This document shows positions 11,990 through 24,166 of a DNA stretch of 64,000 bases, in pieces (the first letter of the stretch is position 1; each line of letters opens with the position of its first letter). The notes under the pieces were generated by a model, which saw only the letters and a program-made list of their open reading frames with translations, was not told the origin of the DNA and searched no databases. This DNA comes from Acholoe squamosa. Its lineage: Eukaryota; Annelida; Polychaeta; Phyllodocida; Polynoidae. A program made the translations under genes and the position numbers. Location: assembly GCA_949317995.1 (NCBI GenBank), contig OX439035.1:1967181-2031180 (forward strand), read 5' to 3'.

Positions 11990-14898
11990 GTGTATAGCCC
12001 GGACGTTATAACGTCCGAACGGCTAGTACATGGGTTAGATAGCCTCGCTGAAGCTAACCCAGCAGGGCAATTAGTTGCCCAGGAGAATGGCAATGGATTG
12101 TTAGTGCTCCAAACCCATTCGAACTCCCAAGATGCGGAATCTGCATCTTGGAGAGATCCCAAACCCCACTATAATGATATTGAGGAAAATCTACCAGACT
12201 CTGTACGACGTGAACAGTCCATACAGAGGCAGAGTAACTTAATAGGCCAACAATCACTTGTTGACGAGTTGAGCAATTCGATGTTCGAAGTTGGTGGTAG
12301 TACTAACCCAGAACATCCGGCACCAATGCCAAAAAGGGTAACATTTGGAGAACTACCTTATAGATTACCCAGACCCGGACTACCAATATTAGATTACAGC
12401 GCTATAGACGGCGACTTAACCTATGCGGTACCGGAAGGTAAGGAATTTAAATGACCGGATGTCCTGTTGTTAAATGAAACCTATGTAACTTTGAACGAGA
12501 ACCTAAATACCTTGGTCAAAGCTAAAGATGAAGTATTCCATGAAAAACTTCAGCTGGAAGAGGACCTGACTGGCATGCGAAGCGAATTTGAAGCCAGAAG
12601 GAGTGAGTACATGAAGGAACTCGAAAATGAAGAACTAAAACTTCAGGAAATGAGAAAGTCATTCAATAAAGAATATGACAATAGACACATTCGTATCCAG
12701 ACATACATAGATACGAACGATCAACTGAGTCTTGGTAAGGCAAATTACGAATCCGAAATATGCCATTATCAGAGCGAGTTGGAGAAATTGAAACTTCAGT
12801 GTAGTAAACAAGCTGAAGACAATGAAACCATCCGGGTAGGCATTATAGCTTACAATAAACAACTGGAGGAAGATAGACAGAAACTCACGAATGAGCTTCA
12901 GGAATTGCAGACTACTGCAATAACCCTAGACAAATACGTAGAAGCCGCCCAATTGACTATAGAGGTACTATAGATCCAGCTGTGGTGTCTACAATGTTGG
13001 GGAAAACATCCAAAGATGCAATTCCAATTAGATACAACCCATTCGTTGACGACGGGGCTGATAAGAATGTAGTATCCGGAATCTATAAGAAACCGGATGA
13101 TACCGCAGGTAATGGAAATGTACCTACACCAGCAGCTCCTATGCTGGACACAATAGGTCCGGCACCGCCAATACCAGATTTGAGTCATAAAATTAAAGCG
13201 ACTCACGATAGTGCTATTGGTGCTAACAATAATACACCCGTAGCACAACCGAGAGTACCGGGACCACCGAGACATATGTTAACACCACCTTCATATTTCT
13301 CTCAACCCGGCCACAGTACACCAGCAGGCCCAAGATTACCGAACCCATCTTTGGGTCAAGGTAATGGTCCTAATGATGGACGTTTTCCCAGACCAAACCC
13401 GCCACAAACCAATGTTAACGGCGGTACGTACCAACCAAGAACAACTTCCTATGGATATAGATATAATTATAATCCGGCAGGAAGTAGTAATTACTAAAAT
13501 GGTAATAACTATAATCAGGGATGGAATCAAAATAATTCTTACCCTAGGTATGCATCTTCCGGAACAGCTGGAAATGGCGGTTATAGTGGCGGATGCCCTA
13601 GCGGTTCATCTGGGCACTATCCTAACAACGGTCCACCAGGAGGAAATCCTCCAGGCGGCCCAGGAGGATCCGGATCCGGAGGATTAGGATCGGGAGGAGA
13701 TGGCAGGAAGCCAAACAGAAGAACTTCCATGCCTGCAGGGATGCAAACCATCTTTGATAGAAGCCAATGTATCCAAAACCTTGGCATTGACTGCTACCGA
13801 AAGGGAGCAGATGGCATGGAAGTCATGAACTGGAGCATGCGAGAAGCAGATAGACTACGCGGATGTAACAATCCGGCACGTAGACAGGCACGGATACCCC
13901 CTCCATATGATTCCAATGATCCATGGAAGGATAGGTATCAAGCTTTTGTCGACAAAGTCAATTGTAGTGGCTGGACAAAAGAAGAAGCTCTGCCCTATTA
14001 GATCTGTTGGTTGAATAAAGGTGGAAAAGTAGCCCTCAATCAATGGAGAGCAGCATATGGAATATACGGCACCTATGATCAATTGGTCGAATGTGCCGCA
14101 TACCTATTCGGATCAATCGTTAGAGAGGATCCATGGGTAAGCTTCAAGAAAAGGACACAGAAACCTAAAGAATCTCACAAGGTCTTTGGTTTGGAGCTAC
14201 AGGACTTGCTATCAAAAGCACGTCCGAATTGGGCTCATGACGATGACTGCTATCTACAGGAATTGTTTATACAATTCTACAATGGATTGCGGGATCCGGA
14301 TCACAAACAAGTAGTTTGGGATTCTTGGAAGGATGACACTTCCTTCAGTGACCTGTTCATATCAATCGATGGACATGATATGAAGAAAAGATTGGTAGGT
14401 CTAGGACCTAACCCGGTAAGAGCAGCTCCGTTCCAATACGGAGGTACACCTGCTCCGGTATACGAAACTTCCCAGTTAGCCCCAGTCGATTCGCATGAGG
14501 CTGAACAGGAGGACGAATATGTCTCCGATGAAAACGGAGAATATATTGGATCAGTCCAGGTAGCTGGAAAGTATTACCGACAGAAGCGGTATAGGAAGGT
14601 ACATTCGAGAGGGAGGGGAGGATCCGTTGCTGGTAAAACAGCTTCCGGACCGACCCAATCTGGCAATGCAACCTCTATGGCCAAGCCAACTGTGGCAGCC
14701 GCTGTTGCTCCGACTAATATGATGGAAACATTAATAGCCGGATTAACAGAAGCTCTGAAGAGACCGAGAGTTGATAAATCTCAAAGGAGATGTTTCAGAT
14801 GCCAGAAACTGGGGCATTATGCTCCCGAATGTATGGCTGAGAAACCTGTCCCTCGTAGACAGGAGGGTGTCTCTGGAATAAGTACAGAGGAAAACTAA
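11990..14898 (+). pseudogene. gag region with coiled-coil leader, capsid-like part and CCHC knuckle
   Basis: The translated region has three parts. The N-terminal third is polar and includes a long heptad-rich, Lys/Glu/Leu coiled coil (about 12467-12970). The middle (about 13000-13700) is rich in Pro, Gly and Asn. The C-terminal part (about 13730-14500) resembles the capsid section of Ty3 gag, with repeated Trp residues and a KPKESHKVF segment, followed by a basic patch and one zinc knuckle, CFRCQKLGHYAPEC (about 14790-14835). Gag coats the element RNA in the particle. The coiled-coil leader makes it longer than usual. The region is broken in several places and looks inactive. The start codon is not certain. 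Confidence 0.8.
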
Positions 14899-14912
14899 GG
14901 AGGGGTCTCCCG

Positions 14913-17900
14913 ATGGGCAAAGAAGGGGATCCCAGTGACAAATCTTGCCATGATATCACCATCCGTGATGAAAGTTCGCATGTAGTAGCAAACTCGCCTA
15001 GCACCGAGGTGGTTGTAGACACCCGGAAGGTTAGGGAAGCTGATATAACAGGTGCCACGGGAGCACAGGGGAAACCCAATATCAGTAAAGAGGTAGGTGG
15101 CTATGAATTAGCCAGGGTTGGTAGTGCCCACCTGCCCCCGGGTCATCCTTGTCTGAAATACCTGAAAGGATGTGGATCGACTCCAGGTGTGAACAATGAC
15201 GTTCTGATCATCACGGACATGCCCTCTGTCCTAAACGGAAGGCGGTGGTATGTTTGCCTTACTGTTAACGGAAGATCTGCCGAATTTCTCATGGATACGG
15301 GAGCTAGCCACTCCTGTATCTCCAAGAGGTTCTATGATCTTATTCCGGATGAACATGATACTCTCAAATGGGGAGGAAGTGCTCAGACGGCCGATGGCAG
15401 TACCTTGCAGACGTATGGTAGAACTTGTGTAAAGCTACAATTGGATGGAGTACATGACTATGTCATGAGCGCCACTGTTGCGGATATAGCAGATGAGGGG
15501 ATACTCGGGTTGGATTTTGCATCCCTGTATGGAGTTGTGTTGGAACCCCAATCAGGAGTGTTGAGTGTGAAATACCCATATCCTGTAAAGGTTAGATGTG
15601 TACTGAGACAAGTGAGCAGTAATGCTAGTGTGGCACACACTGTGCGAATCCCTCCGGGAGTAGCCTGTGATGTGCTGGTAAGAAGTGATCCTGCAATGCG
15701 CAATAAGCCTGCAGTAATAGAACCGGATGTAGCTACTCTGTCAAGTATCGGATTAATATCTGTAGACACTATCGTAGCAAATGCGTCCTGGTCAGTAGTA
15801 CCTGTCTCTAATACTGGAAACAGTACTATCTACTTGAAAAAGGGACAAGTTTTTGGAAACGTGACCCTTTCGGAAACTGTAACGGATAGTAAGTTAAACT
15901 TACAAAAAGTAACAGGAAATGATGAAATTTCGGAAGACTTACTCAAGTTGTATGAAGAAACTTCATTAGAAGATCCGGAAGACCGGAAAGAGTTCTATGA
16001 TATGCTCTGTCAGTATAGGACTGCCTTTGCCAAACCTGGTGAAAAACTAGGTACGACAAATAAGGTAGTACATAAAATAGATACTGGAGATGCAGAACCC
16101 TTTAAAATACCGTATAGACGGTTACCTTTAGCGAAAAAGAGAGTAGCTGAGGAGGAAATAAACAAGATGTTGGAACAGGATGTAATAGTCCCTTCCAATA
16201 GTCCATGGAGTAGTCCTGTGTGTATGGTAACAAAAAAAGACGGTACTATCCGCTTTTGCATAGACTACAGGAAGCTGAATGGAGTAACGAAAAAGAATTC
16301 GTATCCATTACCGAGAATAGACGAAACCATTGACTCCTTAGGAGGAAACAGTTGGTTTTGTACCCTAGACTTGCAATCAGGTTACTGGCAAGTGGGGATG
16401 AATCCTTCAGATATGGAGAAAACTGCATTTTCGAGTCATATTGGATTATTCCAATATAACGTAATGCCGTTTGGTTTGTGCAATGCACCAGCAACATTTG
16501 AAGCAATGATGGAAACAATCCTAAGTGATTTATTGTGGAAAAGATGTCTTGTATACCTTGACGATGTCATAGTCTTCGGAAAAACATTCGAAGAGTGTTC
16601 TAATAACCTAAAAATGGTACTAGAACGTATTATTTCTAATGGTCTCAAATTGAAACCTAAGAAATGCCACATGTTTAGAAAGTCCATAAATTATTTGGGC
16701 CGCATCATTAGTGATGAAGGAATAAAAGCTGATCTGGAGAAAATCGAATCAGTTACGAATTGGAATAGACCTAAAACACCCAAAGAAGTGAGGTCCTTTT
16801 TAGGATTCTGTTCCTATTATAGGGAATTTATTCCGAATTATTCTAGAGTCAGTTACCCATTACAAGCAATAGCTAACTGGACTCCAGGAAGTACCAAGGA
16901 AAAATTTCCTTGGACGCATGAACAGGAATCTGCTTTTCAAAAGCTAAAAGACCTGTTCACGAGTACTCCGGTATTACAATATCCGAATGAAACGGATCAT
17001 TTCATACTGGATACTGATGCTAGTAATGATAGCATTGGTGCAGCTCTCTCGCAAGTCCAAGATGGGAGAGAGGTACCTATTGCCTTTGCCAGCAATACAC
17101 TGAGCAAAACTCTGCACAACCAAAAGAGAGTTGTTGGCAGTAGTCGTATATACCAAGAAGTTCAAACATTTTCTATGGGGAACGAACTTTACTTTACGTA
17201 CGGATCACTCCTCTTTAAGGTGGCTACTGAACTTCCGAGATGCTGAAGGAATGTTAGGCCGATGGCTAGCCCATCTATCCGAATATGGGCTTGAACATCA
17301 CCAGATTCAGCATAGACCTGGAGTGAAGCATTTAAATGCTGATGCTTTATCTCGAATACCAATCCGGAAATGGGATAATCCGGATTGTACTGATTGTAGA
17401 GCTCATAGGGCAGTGTTAGCAGGGATTCGAAGACCATTCGAACCCCTAGTTGCCAGTATACTGGATTGGTCTATGGATCACATACGACGTTTCCAGGAAG
17501 CTGACTCGATAACTGCGCAGCTACTGCAATTAGTACCAAAGGGTATACGTCCAGTTAGACCCGAGGTCTCTCTGGAAAATCGAGAAATGAGAAGGTTTCT
17601 TGCTCAATGGACTGAGCTTGAAGTCCGGAAAGGCGTGTTATACCATTGGAAGCCATGTAATAATGGTGAGAAAATCATGCAAGTGGTGATACCACATGCC
17701 ATGAGACATGACATTATGTACTTCTGTCATGGACATCGGACCAGTGGTCATTTCGGAAGGAAACGCTCGTTAGCATTGAATGTCTGAGTTCCTCGATGGC
17801 CCCCGGACGTAAAACTAAACAAACAAACAAACAAACGCTCGTTAGCACGACTTTCCAAGAAATACTATTGGCCTGGCATGACAAGAGACTTGCAAAGATG

Positions 17901-19155
17901 GGTAACCACCTGTCCGGATTGTTGTAAAAACAAACCCGGACCCGGGATGGGCAAACTTCCCCTATCCCAAGAACTTTTCGGAGTGAGATTCGCAAGAATC
18001 GGGGTAGATATCATTAGTGGATTGAATACAACCGCTAATGATAATACCTGTATGATGGTAGTGTGTGATTATTACACAAAATACACTAAAGTATTTCCAC
18101 TACCGGACCACAAAGCAGTTACTTGTGCCGAAGCCTTTGTAAAAGGTTGGGTACTAAGTTTCGGTGTACCATTAATGCTACACAGTGACCAAGGCAGAGA
18201 ATTCGAATCAAATCTCTGGCAGGGTATGTGCGAATACTTAGCTATTTGTAAGACTAGAACCAACCCGTATAGGCCACAAAGCGACGGATTGGTAGAAAGG
18301 TTCAATAGAACCATTATCCAAGTCCTAAAGTCACTCGTCAATGAACATATGGACGACTGGGATGAGCAATGCCATTTTGTGACACATGCTTATAACAGTA
18401 CGGTACATTCAAGTACAAATTGTACTCCGAACCTCTTAGTATTCGGGGAGGATCTGATAATGCCTGCCGACTTAGTATTTGGAGTCGTAGGGATGGACCC
18501 GGAACTACCTTGCCATGTAGTTTTTGTGGAATGCTTAAGAGACAGATTTAAAAAAGAATATGAGTCTGTCCGAATTGATTTGGAGAAAAGTGCCAAATGG
18601 CAAAAAGCTGGATACGATACCGATTTAAAGCATCGGAAATTTCAATCCGGAGACAGAGTTCTAAGATTACATGAACCACTTAGACACATAAAATTAGCGT
18701 CTAATTGGGATGGTCCCTTTACTGTAACACAAGTTATCAGTGATTGTACCGTAATTATAAAATCTGACCTTGGTCGACTTTATAAGTCAAATGTGGCTAG
18801 ATTAAGGAAATGGTCTGGGAGGGAGACCTCCACAGAAATGTATGGTGAAGGTTCCGGAAAGATCCTGAACCAGAATCGTATAATAGACCAGGTAAAGAAC
18901 ACTACAGTGAAGCGAGGCCGTGGTAGGCCTAAGAAGTGTTCCGAATCAGTGGCACCCACGCCAACACCGATTAAGCGTGGGGGAGTTAAAAAAGTCTCGG
19001 CAGGTGAAGACAAGAAGAAGAGGAAAGGTGTCTCAAAGGCTAAGAAATACCTAGAAAAGGCTCTTCAGACTGTCAGGTCCGATAAAGAACTATCCGAGAA
19101 GGGGAGATACGTTCGTCGCAGCCCTCGAATTGCCCAGAGGACTGCAGTGACCTAA
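14913..19155 (+). pseudogene. pol region: protease, reverse transcriptase, RNase H, integrase
   Basis: Visible landmarks: aspartic protease FLMDTGASHSCIS (about 15280), RT palm FCTLDLQSGYWQ and the YLDD box (about 16550), RNase H ILDTDASNDSIGAAL (about 17000), integrase zinc-binding HGHRTSGHF with CPDCC (about 17730-17920), and the integrase catalytic core with VDIISGL, LHSDQGREFES and NPYRPQSDGLVERFN (about 18005-18305). The C-terminus lacks a chromodomain but has a basic tail with an AT-hook-like KRGRGRPKK (about 18910). This is the Ty3/gypsy order. The region is a fossil with a few breaks, plus a SINE-like insertion at 17776-17832. Confidence 0.93.
17761..17847 (+). mobile_element. Truncated SINE-like insertion with 15-bp target duplication
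   Basis: A 57-bp insert (17776-17832) ends in an (AAAC)n tail after GGCCCCCGGACGTAAAACTA. It is flanked by the direct repeat AAACGCTCGTTAGCA at 17761-17775 and 17833-17847. A target duplication of this length and a simple-repeat tail are the marks of LINE-mediated retroposition. It sits in the integrase part of the Ty3 element and so is younger than that copy. Confidence 0.85.
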
Positions 19156-19663
19156 CCTGTATACACAACGGGTGTAATGTTTACATTTAGAGGAACGGGT
19201 GACAACTGACCCGAAAGGCTTATTTGTCGCCGCCGCATGATGTACCAATGGGTAGTGGACGGATAATCCGGTGGATTTGCTTAAGTTTTCCATAATCTCC
19301 ACTTAAATCCCCAGACGAGTCATCGGCGTGAGCGATAATTACCTAAAAACAATCAGTTTGTTGATGTTCCGTTTGTAGCACGTGCGTTTCCGCATGACGT
19401 CACCGCGTCCAGTCTCGGCTGACCCCTCGTGACCTCGCGAACTCGCGGGGAAATGACGTCACGAAAGCTGGCCTGTCGCCATATTGTTTTTCGGTAACGT
19501 CTGAGACGGTCGAGCTTGCTCCCCTCTTGGATTTTACCGGCTAGCAAACCCTCGCTGCTCCCTCAGAGTCTGTCTCTTAGTAGGCAGACTCCGTCTGTGT
19601 CGGCCCCGGCGCCGTAAAAGCCGGAAAAAGGAGTATTTTACGCCCGTGAGAGATTCCCCAGTC
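19156..19663 (+). other. Spacer between pol and the third ORF of the Ty3 element
   Basis: About 500 noncoding bases that become GC-rich toward the third ORF. Part of it (around CCTAACCTGT, GATGTACCAATGGG and GAGCGATAAT) is also recognisable in the minus-strand relative near 40850-41060, so it belongs to the element and is not later debris. Confidence 0.6.
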
Positions 19664-22024
19664 ATGGCTGAGGAATCCGTAGCTGCAGCCAAGCTATCCG
19701 GTGACCCGGATAAGCTGACTCCGTCCGCAGAAGCTTTTCCGGAAGCTTTGTCACCTGTTACACAGGAAGAGAGCGAGATGATGGACGTGGAGGAACCCAC
19801 GGATCGCTCGTTCGAGGAGAAGCTGGCCTCATTCTCACTGAATGAGCCAGAGAAAATGCTGTCTCCACTCCCACCCGAGGGATCCGGAGGGGCTACGAGT
19901 GCTGAACCCGCAGCGACTGGGTCCGAGACCGCACAGGTCGACGGACCGAAGGACCAGTGGAAGCCAGCAGTGGCTGACCCGTTCCCGATAGAATACGACG
20001 GTCGCTACCTGTACGTCCACCCGGAACTACAGGCACAAGTGACCTATGCTGACGGTACACCAGTTAGGTTGGACCCGAAGGTGAGAATAGCTGTCGAGGG
20101 CATCATGGTTCCCGAACAGCTGGATAGGACGCCTCCCGAATGGCTCCGAGACTGGCCGTGGTTCCAACGGGGACTCATGGTGGACGCTGCTTTCCGCGAA
20201 GCAGTGTATGAAGCCAACAGAGCTTTCCTGCTCGGAGCGTATCCGAAGCCAGATAAGACCCTGTGGAACGTCAAGCAGACGAACATCGATTGGGTAGGCT
20301 GTGTCTCGGAACCCGAGGGGCAGACTTACCCACGTCCTTGTGCCACCCGGCCCCAGTACCGGACCACGAAGGAGTTTCGGGAAGCCGCTGCCAACTTTGA
20401 ACAGTGGGATGGCGGTTATTACATAACCGAGCAGGAGTTAGTGGATGTTCAAAACAATTCGCTAACAGGCATGGACCGAGGTGCAGCCCTTCGGACAGTT
20501 CTCGTCCGTCGTATGACTGCAGAACAGGAGGCCCAGGAAGAGGCTAAGAGGGAAGCGGAAGTACCCGCACCTCCTATCCCCGACCTGAAGCTTGCCACCC
20601 GAAGCACAGCCGGTTCTGCATCAGCCACTGGCAGTACTACCACCCCGGTAGAAGCCTCAACCTCCAGCGCGTCCGGAACCCAGGAACCGGAGGAAGACTG
20701 GAAGGTCAGTAAGAACAGGAGGTCCGCTGCTCGGAAGCTCAAGAATCTACCGGATTCTGCTAGAGCCGAGCTGAAAGCTAGCACCTCAGCCACTGGTAGT
20801 ACTGCCATGGAGGTTGAGTCCTCGGACGAGGAGTCGGTACACGAGTCCTCGGTTGAGTATGATGAGAAGGCCACCCCATCAACTCAAACCGAGGCTGAAC
20901 GATGGGCTAACGCCAAATCCGGATTCAAAACCCGGATTCCGACGTGTTTCTCCGACTGTGCATACGGAGTAAAGAAGGACGGCTCCACCCTATATGCCTG
21001 CCCGGACTCAGTTAATAAAAATAATGAGTCAGACGATGAAGATTGGATGCGTCTTTCGGACGAGGACCCCAATCCGAGCAAGGCCTATCGAAAGATGTGG
21101 CTCATGCTAAACCACACCAAAGGGTATTACACTTATACCCAGAGGAGAAAGCTGCGTTGGGCTCTTGAGAAGTGGTACGGTGACGACCAGAAGTCCTGTC
21201 CCTTCTCTATCTGCCAGGATGCGAGTGATGTCTCGGTCCGGACCTGGAGTACTCCAGCTCGGTTCCAAAGGCATCTGGTAGAGGCCCACTTCCACCATCA
21301 CCCGGTTTACATTTGTGATCCGAGTTATGGTAAGAAGGGCAAGAAGTGCACTACGAAGGTTCAATATAACCGACGTAGCGATCTGGCGAGGCACCAGAAG
21401 AAATGCCACGCAGAAGGTTTAGATGGGGCTCGGAAGAGTATCATGGAGCTTCATCAGGAACTCATGAAGGAGTTCGACAGTCTGAGCGAGGATGCTTGGT
21501 CTAAGATCCGACCAGGGGACCAAGTCCTCTGCGAGGTTCCGAAGACCAAGGATTCGAAACTCCGCGCTAAGATAGTCCTGACACCTGGAAAGGGTAAGCT
21601 GGACATGCACGAGTCTCTCTGGCAGAAATGCGAGGAATCCAGCAAGGAGGGAAAGAGAGCTCGTGAAAGGAGCAGAAGGGACCAGAACTGTGGTGGTAAC
21701 GGTAATGGTCAGTCCACCACTACTAAAGTCAGAGCAGACGACCGCTCCAGGTCTCCTCTGGCTCGTCACCCCCACGAGCAGGTTCAGGGCACTCCTGTGT
21801 TCAAGAAACCCGAACCTGCCGGATACGCTGGCGCCGTATCAAAACCTGGGAAAGTTAACCCCTGCAACTTTCAGTCCTTGACCCAGGGACCTGGACCTGA
21901 GAGCCAGACCTTGGTCTTGGAAAGGGTGGTCGACTTGTTCCCAAGAAGACCTCAGCATCTGCTGCTGCCGGATCCGCATCCGCTCCAGCCGCCCTCCCAG
22001 TTAACTTCACCCCGGAGCAGTTAA
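19664..22024 (+). CDS. Third ORF of the Ty3/gypsy element, C2H2-like zinc-finger protein
   Basis: An open frame of about 786 codons from ATG 19664, separate from gag and pol. Residues 1-100 are acidic and Ser/Pro-rich. Residues 100-290 are Trp/Tyr-rich and look folded (ADPFPIEYDGRYLYVHPELQ). A low-complexity Ala/Ser/Thr/Glu linker follows. The section near residues 510-600 has Cys/His spacing of C2H2 fingers, CPFSIC...FQRHLVEAHFHHH and CTTKVQ...DLARHQKKCH. The tail is basic (KRARERSRRDQ). No signal peptide or membrane segment is seen, so it is not an envelope protein. Base composition is clearly richer in G+C than pol. Extra ORFs after pol are known in some Ty3 lineages, but I do not recognise this one. 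The role is unknown; nucleic-acid binding is an inference. Confidence 0.7.
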   Translation: MAEESVAAAKLSGDPDKLTPSAEAFPEALSPVTQEESEMMDVEEPTDRSFEEKLASFSLNEPEKMLSPLPPEGSGGATSAEPAATGSETAQVDGPKDQWKPAVADPFPIEYDGRYLYVHPELQAQVTYADGTPVRLDPKVRIAVEGIMVPEQLDRTPPEWLRDWPWFQRGLMVDAAFREAVYEANRAFLLGAYPKPDKTLWNVKQTNIDWVGCVSEPEGQTYPRPCATRPQYRTTKEFREAAANFEQWDGGYYITEQELVDVQNNSLTGMDRGAALRTVLVRRMTAEQEAQEEAKREAEVPAPPIPDLKLATRSTAGSASATGSTTTPVEASTSSASGTQEPEEDWKVSKNRRSAARKLKNLPDSARAELKASTSATGSTAMEVESSDEESVHESSVEYDEKATPSTQTEAERWANAKSGFKTRIPTCFSDCAYGVKKDGSTLYACPDSVNKNNESDDEDWMRLSDEDPNPSKAYRKMWLMLNHTKGYYTYTQRRKLRWALEKWYGDDQKSCPFSICQDASDVSVRTWSTPARFQRHLVEAHFHHHPVYICDPSYGKKGKKCTTKVQYNRRSDLARHQKKCHAEGLDGARKSIMELHQELMKEFDSLSEDAWSKIRPGDQVLCEVPKTKDSKLRAKIVLTPGKGKLDMHESLWQKCEESSKEGKRARERSRRDQNCGGNGNGQSTTTKVRADDRSRSPLARHPHEQVQGTPVFKKPEPAGYAGAVSKPGKVNPCNFQSLTQGPGPESQTLVLERVVDLFPRRPQHLLLPDPHPLQPPSQLTSPRSS

Positions 22025-22038
22025 ACCTTTATCTGCAG

Positions 22039-22509
22039 ATGGGGCTGAAGCAGAACCAGCCTCCAACCTACTGTGTACCAACAGCAGGTGTGTCCGGAAG
22101 TCCCACACCCGGAAGTGGTCCTCAGGCTGTATTGACTCCCCCCAAGGCTGTCGCTGCACCAGAGAAACCAAAAGACGCCATTACCATTAAAACCGGTAAT
22201 GCGGAAGTTTGGTTTGAGAAGTCTCGCCAGGGGGAAGCAGATGTCCAGAAGGCCATCTACACCCACTGGGAGAAATGTGTCCGCGAGAAGGCGACAGAGT
22301 TCCATCAGGGTCTTCTTAATGATACCCTGTTGTGCATGAAGGAGGTTGCGGATGCTGAAAAGCAGCGCCTCGAGACCCTCATTCGGGACGATGTAAAGTC
22401 CCAGGAGGAAGCTGCCGCAGCTGCCCAAGAAAAGGCAGCTATGGACGTACACGTCTTGGAGAAACGTGTTAAAGAAGAAATCACCCGGAATACCAACTTG
22501 AACACTTGA
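22039..22509 (+). CDS. Downstream frame with Ala/Glu-rich coiled coil
   Basis: A 156-codon frame just after the third ORF. It has a Pro-rich start and then a long helical, Ala/Glu/Lys-rich stretch (EAAAAAQEKAAMDVHVLEK) likely to form a coiled coil. The base composition matches the preceding ORF, so it belongs to the same extra coding block of the element. Whether it is an independent product is not known. Confidence 0.45.
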   Translation: MGLKQNQPPTYCVPTAGVSGSPTPGSGPQAVLTPPKAVAAPEKPKDAITIKTGNAEVWFEKSRQGEADVQKAIYTHWEKCVREKATEFHQGLLNDTLLCMKEVADAEKQRLETLIRDDVKSQEEAAAAAQEKAAMDVHVLEKRVKEEITRNTNLNT

Positions 22510-24154
22510 AGTTCATGAGGGTATTCGGAGTCGATCTCGACGAGTGGGACGGCACTCCCGAGTCGGCTCTAGCTCTTCTTAAGAAGAAGCATGCGAAGAA
22601 ATCCGCCTAAGCATGCTACGGGTTATTCTCTAAATTTTTTTTCTCCACAAAATAACCAGATATAGTCTTTGCGGAACCCTACAGGTCTGCGAATGTCTTT
22701 CATTAGTATATGAACACCTGTTCTTTGTGTTCTGGGTTCCTTTTATGACCAGCTTATTGTATGATTCAGGCCGTATAATTCTTATTGTACCCTGAATAGT
22801 CTATTCGGATTCAGAACTACACTTACAAACAATCCAGTAGTAGACTTGCTGCTGTCAGATGTATCCGGATGCCGGTTCCAGACTTCTGCTGCTATCTGTG
22901 CTAACCACTATACTAGGATGGACTTTACGATTCTGTGTTACCTCTACATTTCACCTATACTCCCAAATGGACTTATACTACATATTACTACTACTTCCGG
23001 ACCAGCCTATATTGGACTTTTCACTTATGTCAACATTACTTAAATGGATTACGCTTCTACACTGTTGACAAAACCGGATCTACACTTTACTTCTACTCTA
23101 CACCATTCGGATATACTTATGAACTATAGCACTTCCAGAGGATTGTGGGTAGCTGCCCCAAATTCATCTACCGTGTTCACTTTAATAACCAGGAATCATA
23201 GACTTTAGCATGTCCATCCCGTGGTTAGCTGACCACACTTACCTTCTAGTATCCGGAAACTACAGCAGAAGACTCCAGCAGCATCTACCATTTTTATATT
23301 GTACATAATGTCACATATCTATTTTTCTATGATATCATTTGTATGTGCATATTCACACTGTGGTCATAACTTACTATATATTATGATACGGGTACTTACA
23401 TGTCTATTAGTACGGATCTCAGAGTACTGTTCATATTTATAATATAAGATCCGGTAAACTACACCAGAATGTACATATCATTGTCCTGCGAGGCATGTTA
23501 CATTATATATATATTAATCTGGTGTTATAAAGGTTATTTGGTACACGGTGATATCACATATATTATCATATTCATTACTACATCGTGATTTTTTTCTTTT
23601 CAAGTGTATAAGTTATAAACGGTTCTATTCGTACTACTCACGGAATCCTTAACGGATTCATATGGTTATATCATACTATGATGATAGATGATTATATGTC
23701 ATTAGATAGTGTAGTTACTTTTAAAGTCTTTTTCAAGACTATATAATCAAATGTGTTATTAATAACTACAAACGCATATGGATGTTATTATGTGATTTAT
23801 TTAATGTTAACAGTTCCATTACACATAACTGTTACTATCACATGTATACGAATTATGATACTTGTCCTATTACTTATACCGTAAACATGATATGTTATCC
23901 TAAGGTATAATAAGCTAATTAACAGTTTCGATACATACAACTGTTATTCATTCAAGTAATTTGTATCATATTCCAACATCCAATTTGTTATTACGTAACT
24001 ACATACACTATCAAATATATGTATATGACATTCGAGTCATATTTAACTTGGTGTTAACGTTATATCTATGGTTGTACCTCTATTACTAATGGTTTAGACA
24101 TATAGAAATGTTATCCTAGTAATATTACTATAACTATAACACCCGCCTAAATGT
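22510..24154 (+). other. Noncoding tail of the Ty3 element
   Basis: About 1.6 kb of AT-rich sequence without a convincing frame, lying between the extra coding block and the purine tract. Short frames in 22846-23129 have no recognisable product. Such a long 3' noncoding stretch is unusual for Ty3 elements. Confidence 0.6.
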
Positions 24155-24166
24155 CTGGGGGAGTGG
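24155..24166 (+). other. Polypurine tract
   Basis: CTGGGGGAGTGG lies directly before the TGTAGAGG start of the 3' LTR, the expected position of the plus-strand primer. Confidence 0.75.

Noticed and set aside
19835-21775. Minus-strand open frames opposite the third ORF
   Set aside because: Shadows of the GC-rich plus-strand frame; no recognisable domains.
19664-22024. Envelope gene for the Ty3 element
   Set aside because: No signal peptide, membrane segment, furin-like site or glycosylation-rich ectodomain; the Cys/His pattern is zinc-finger-like.
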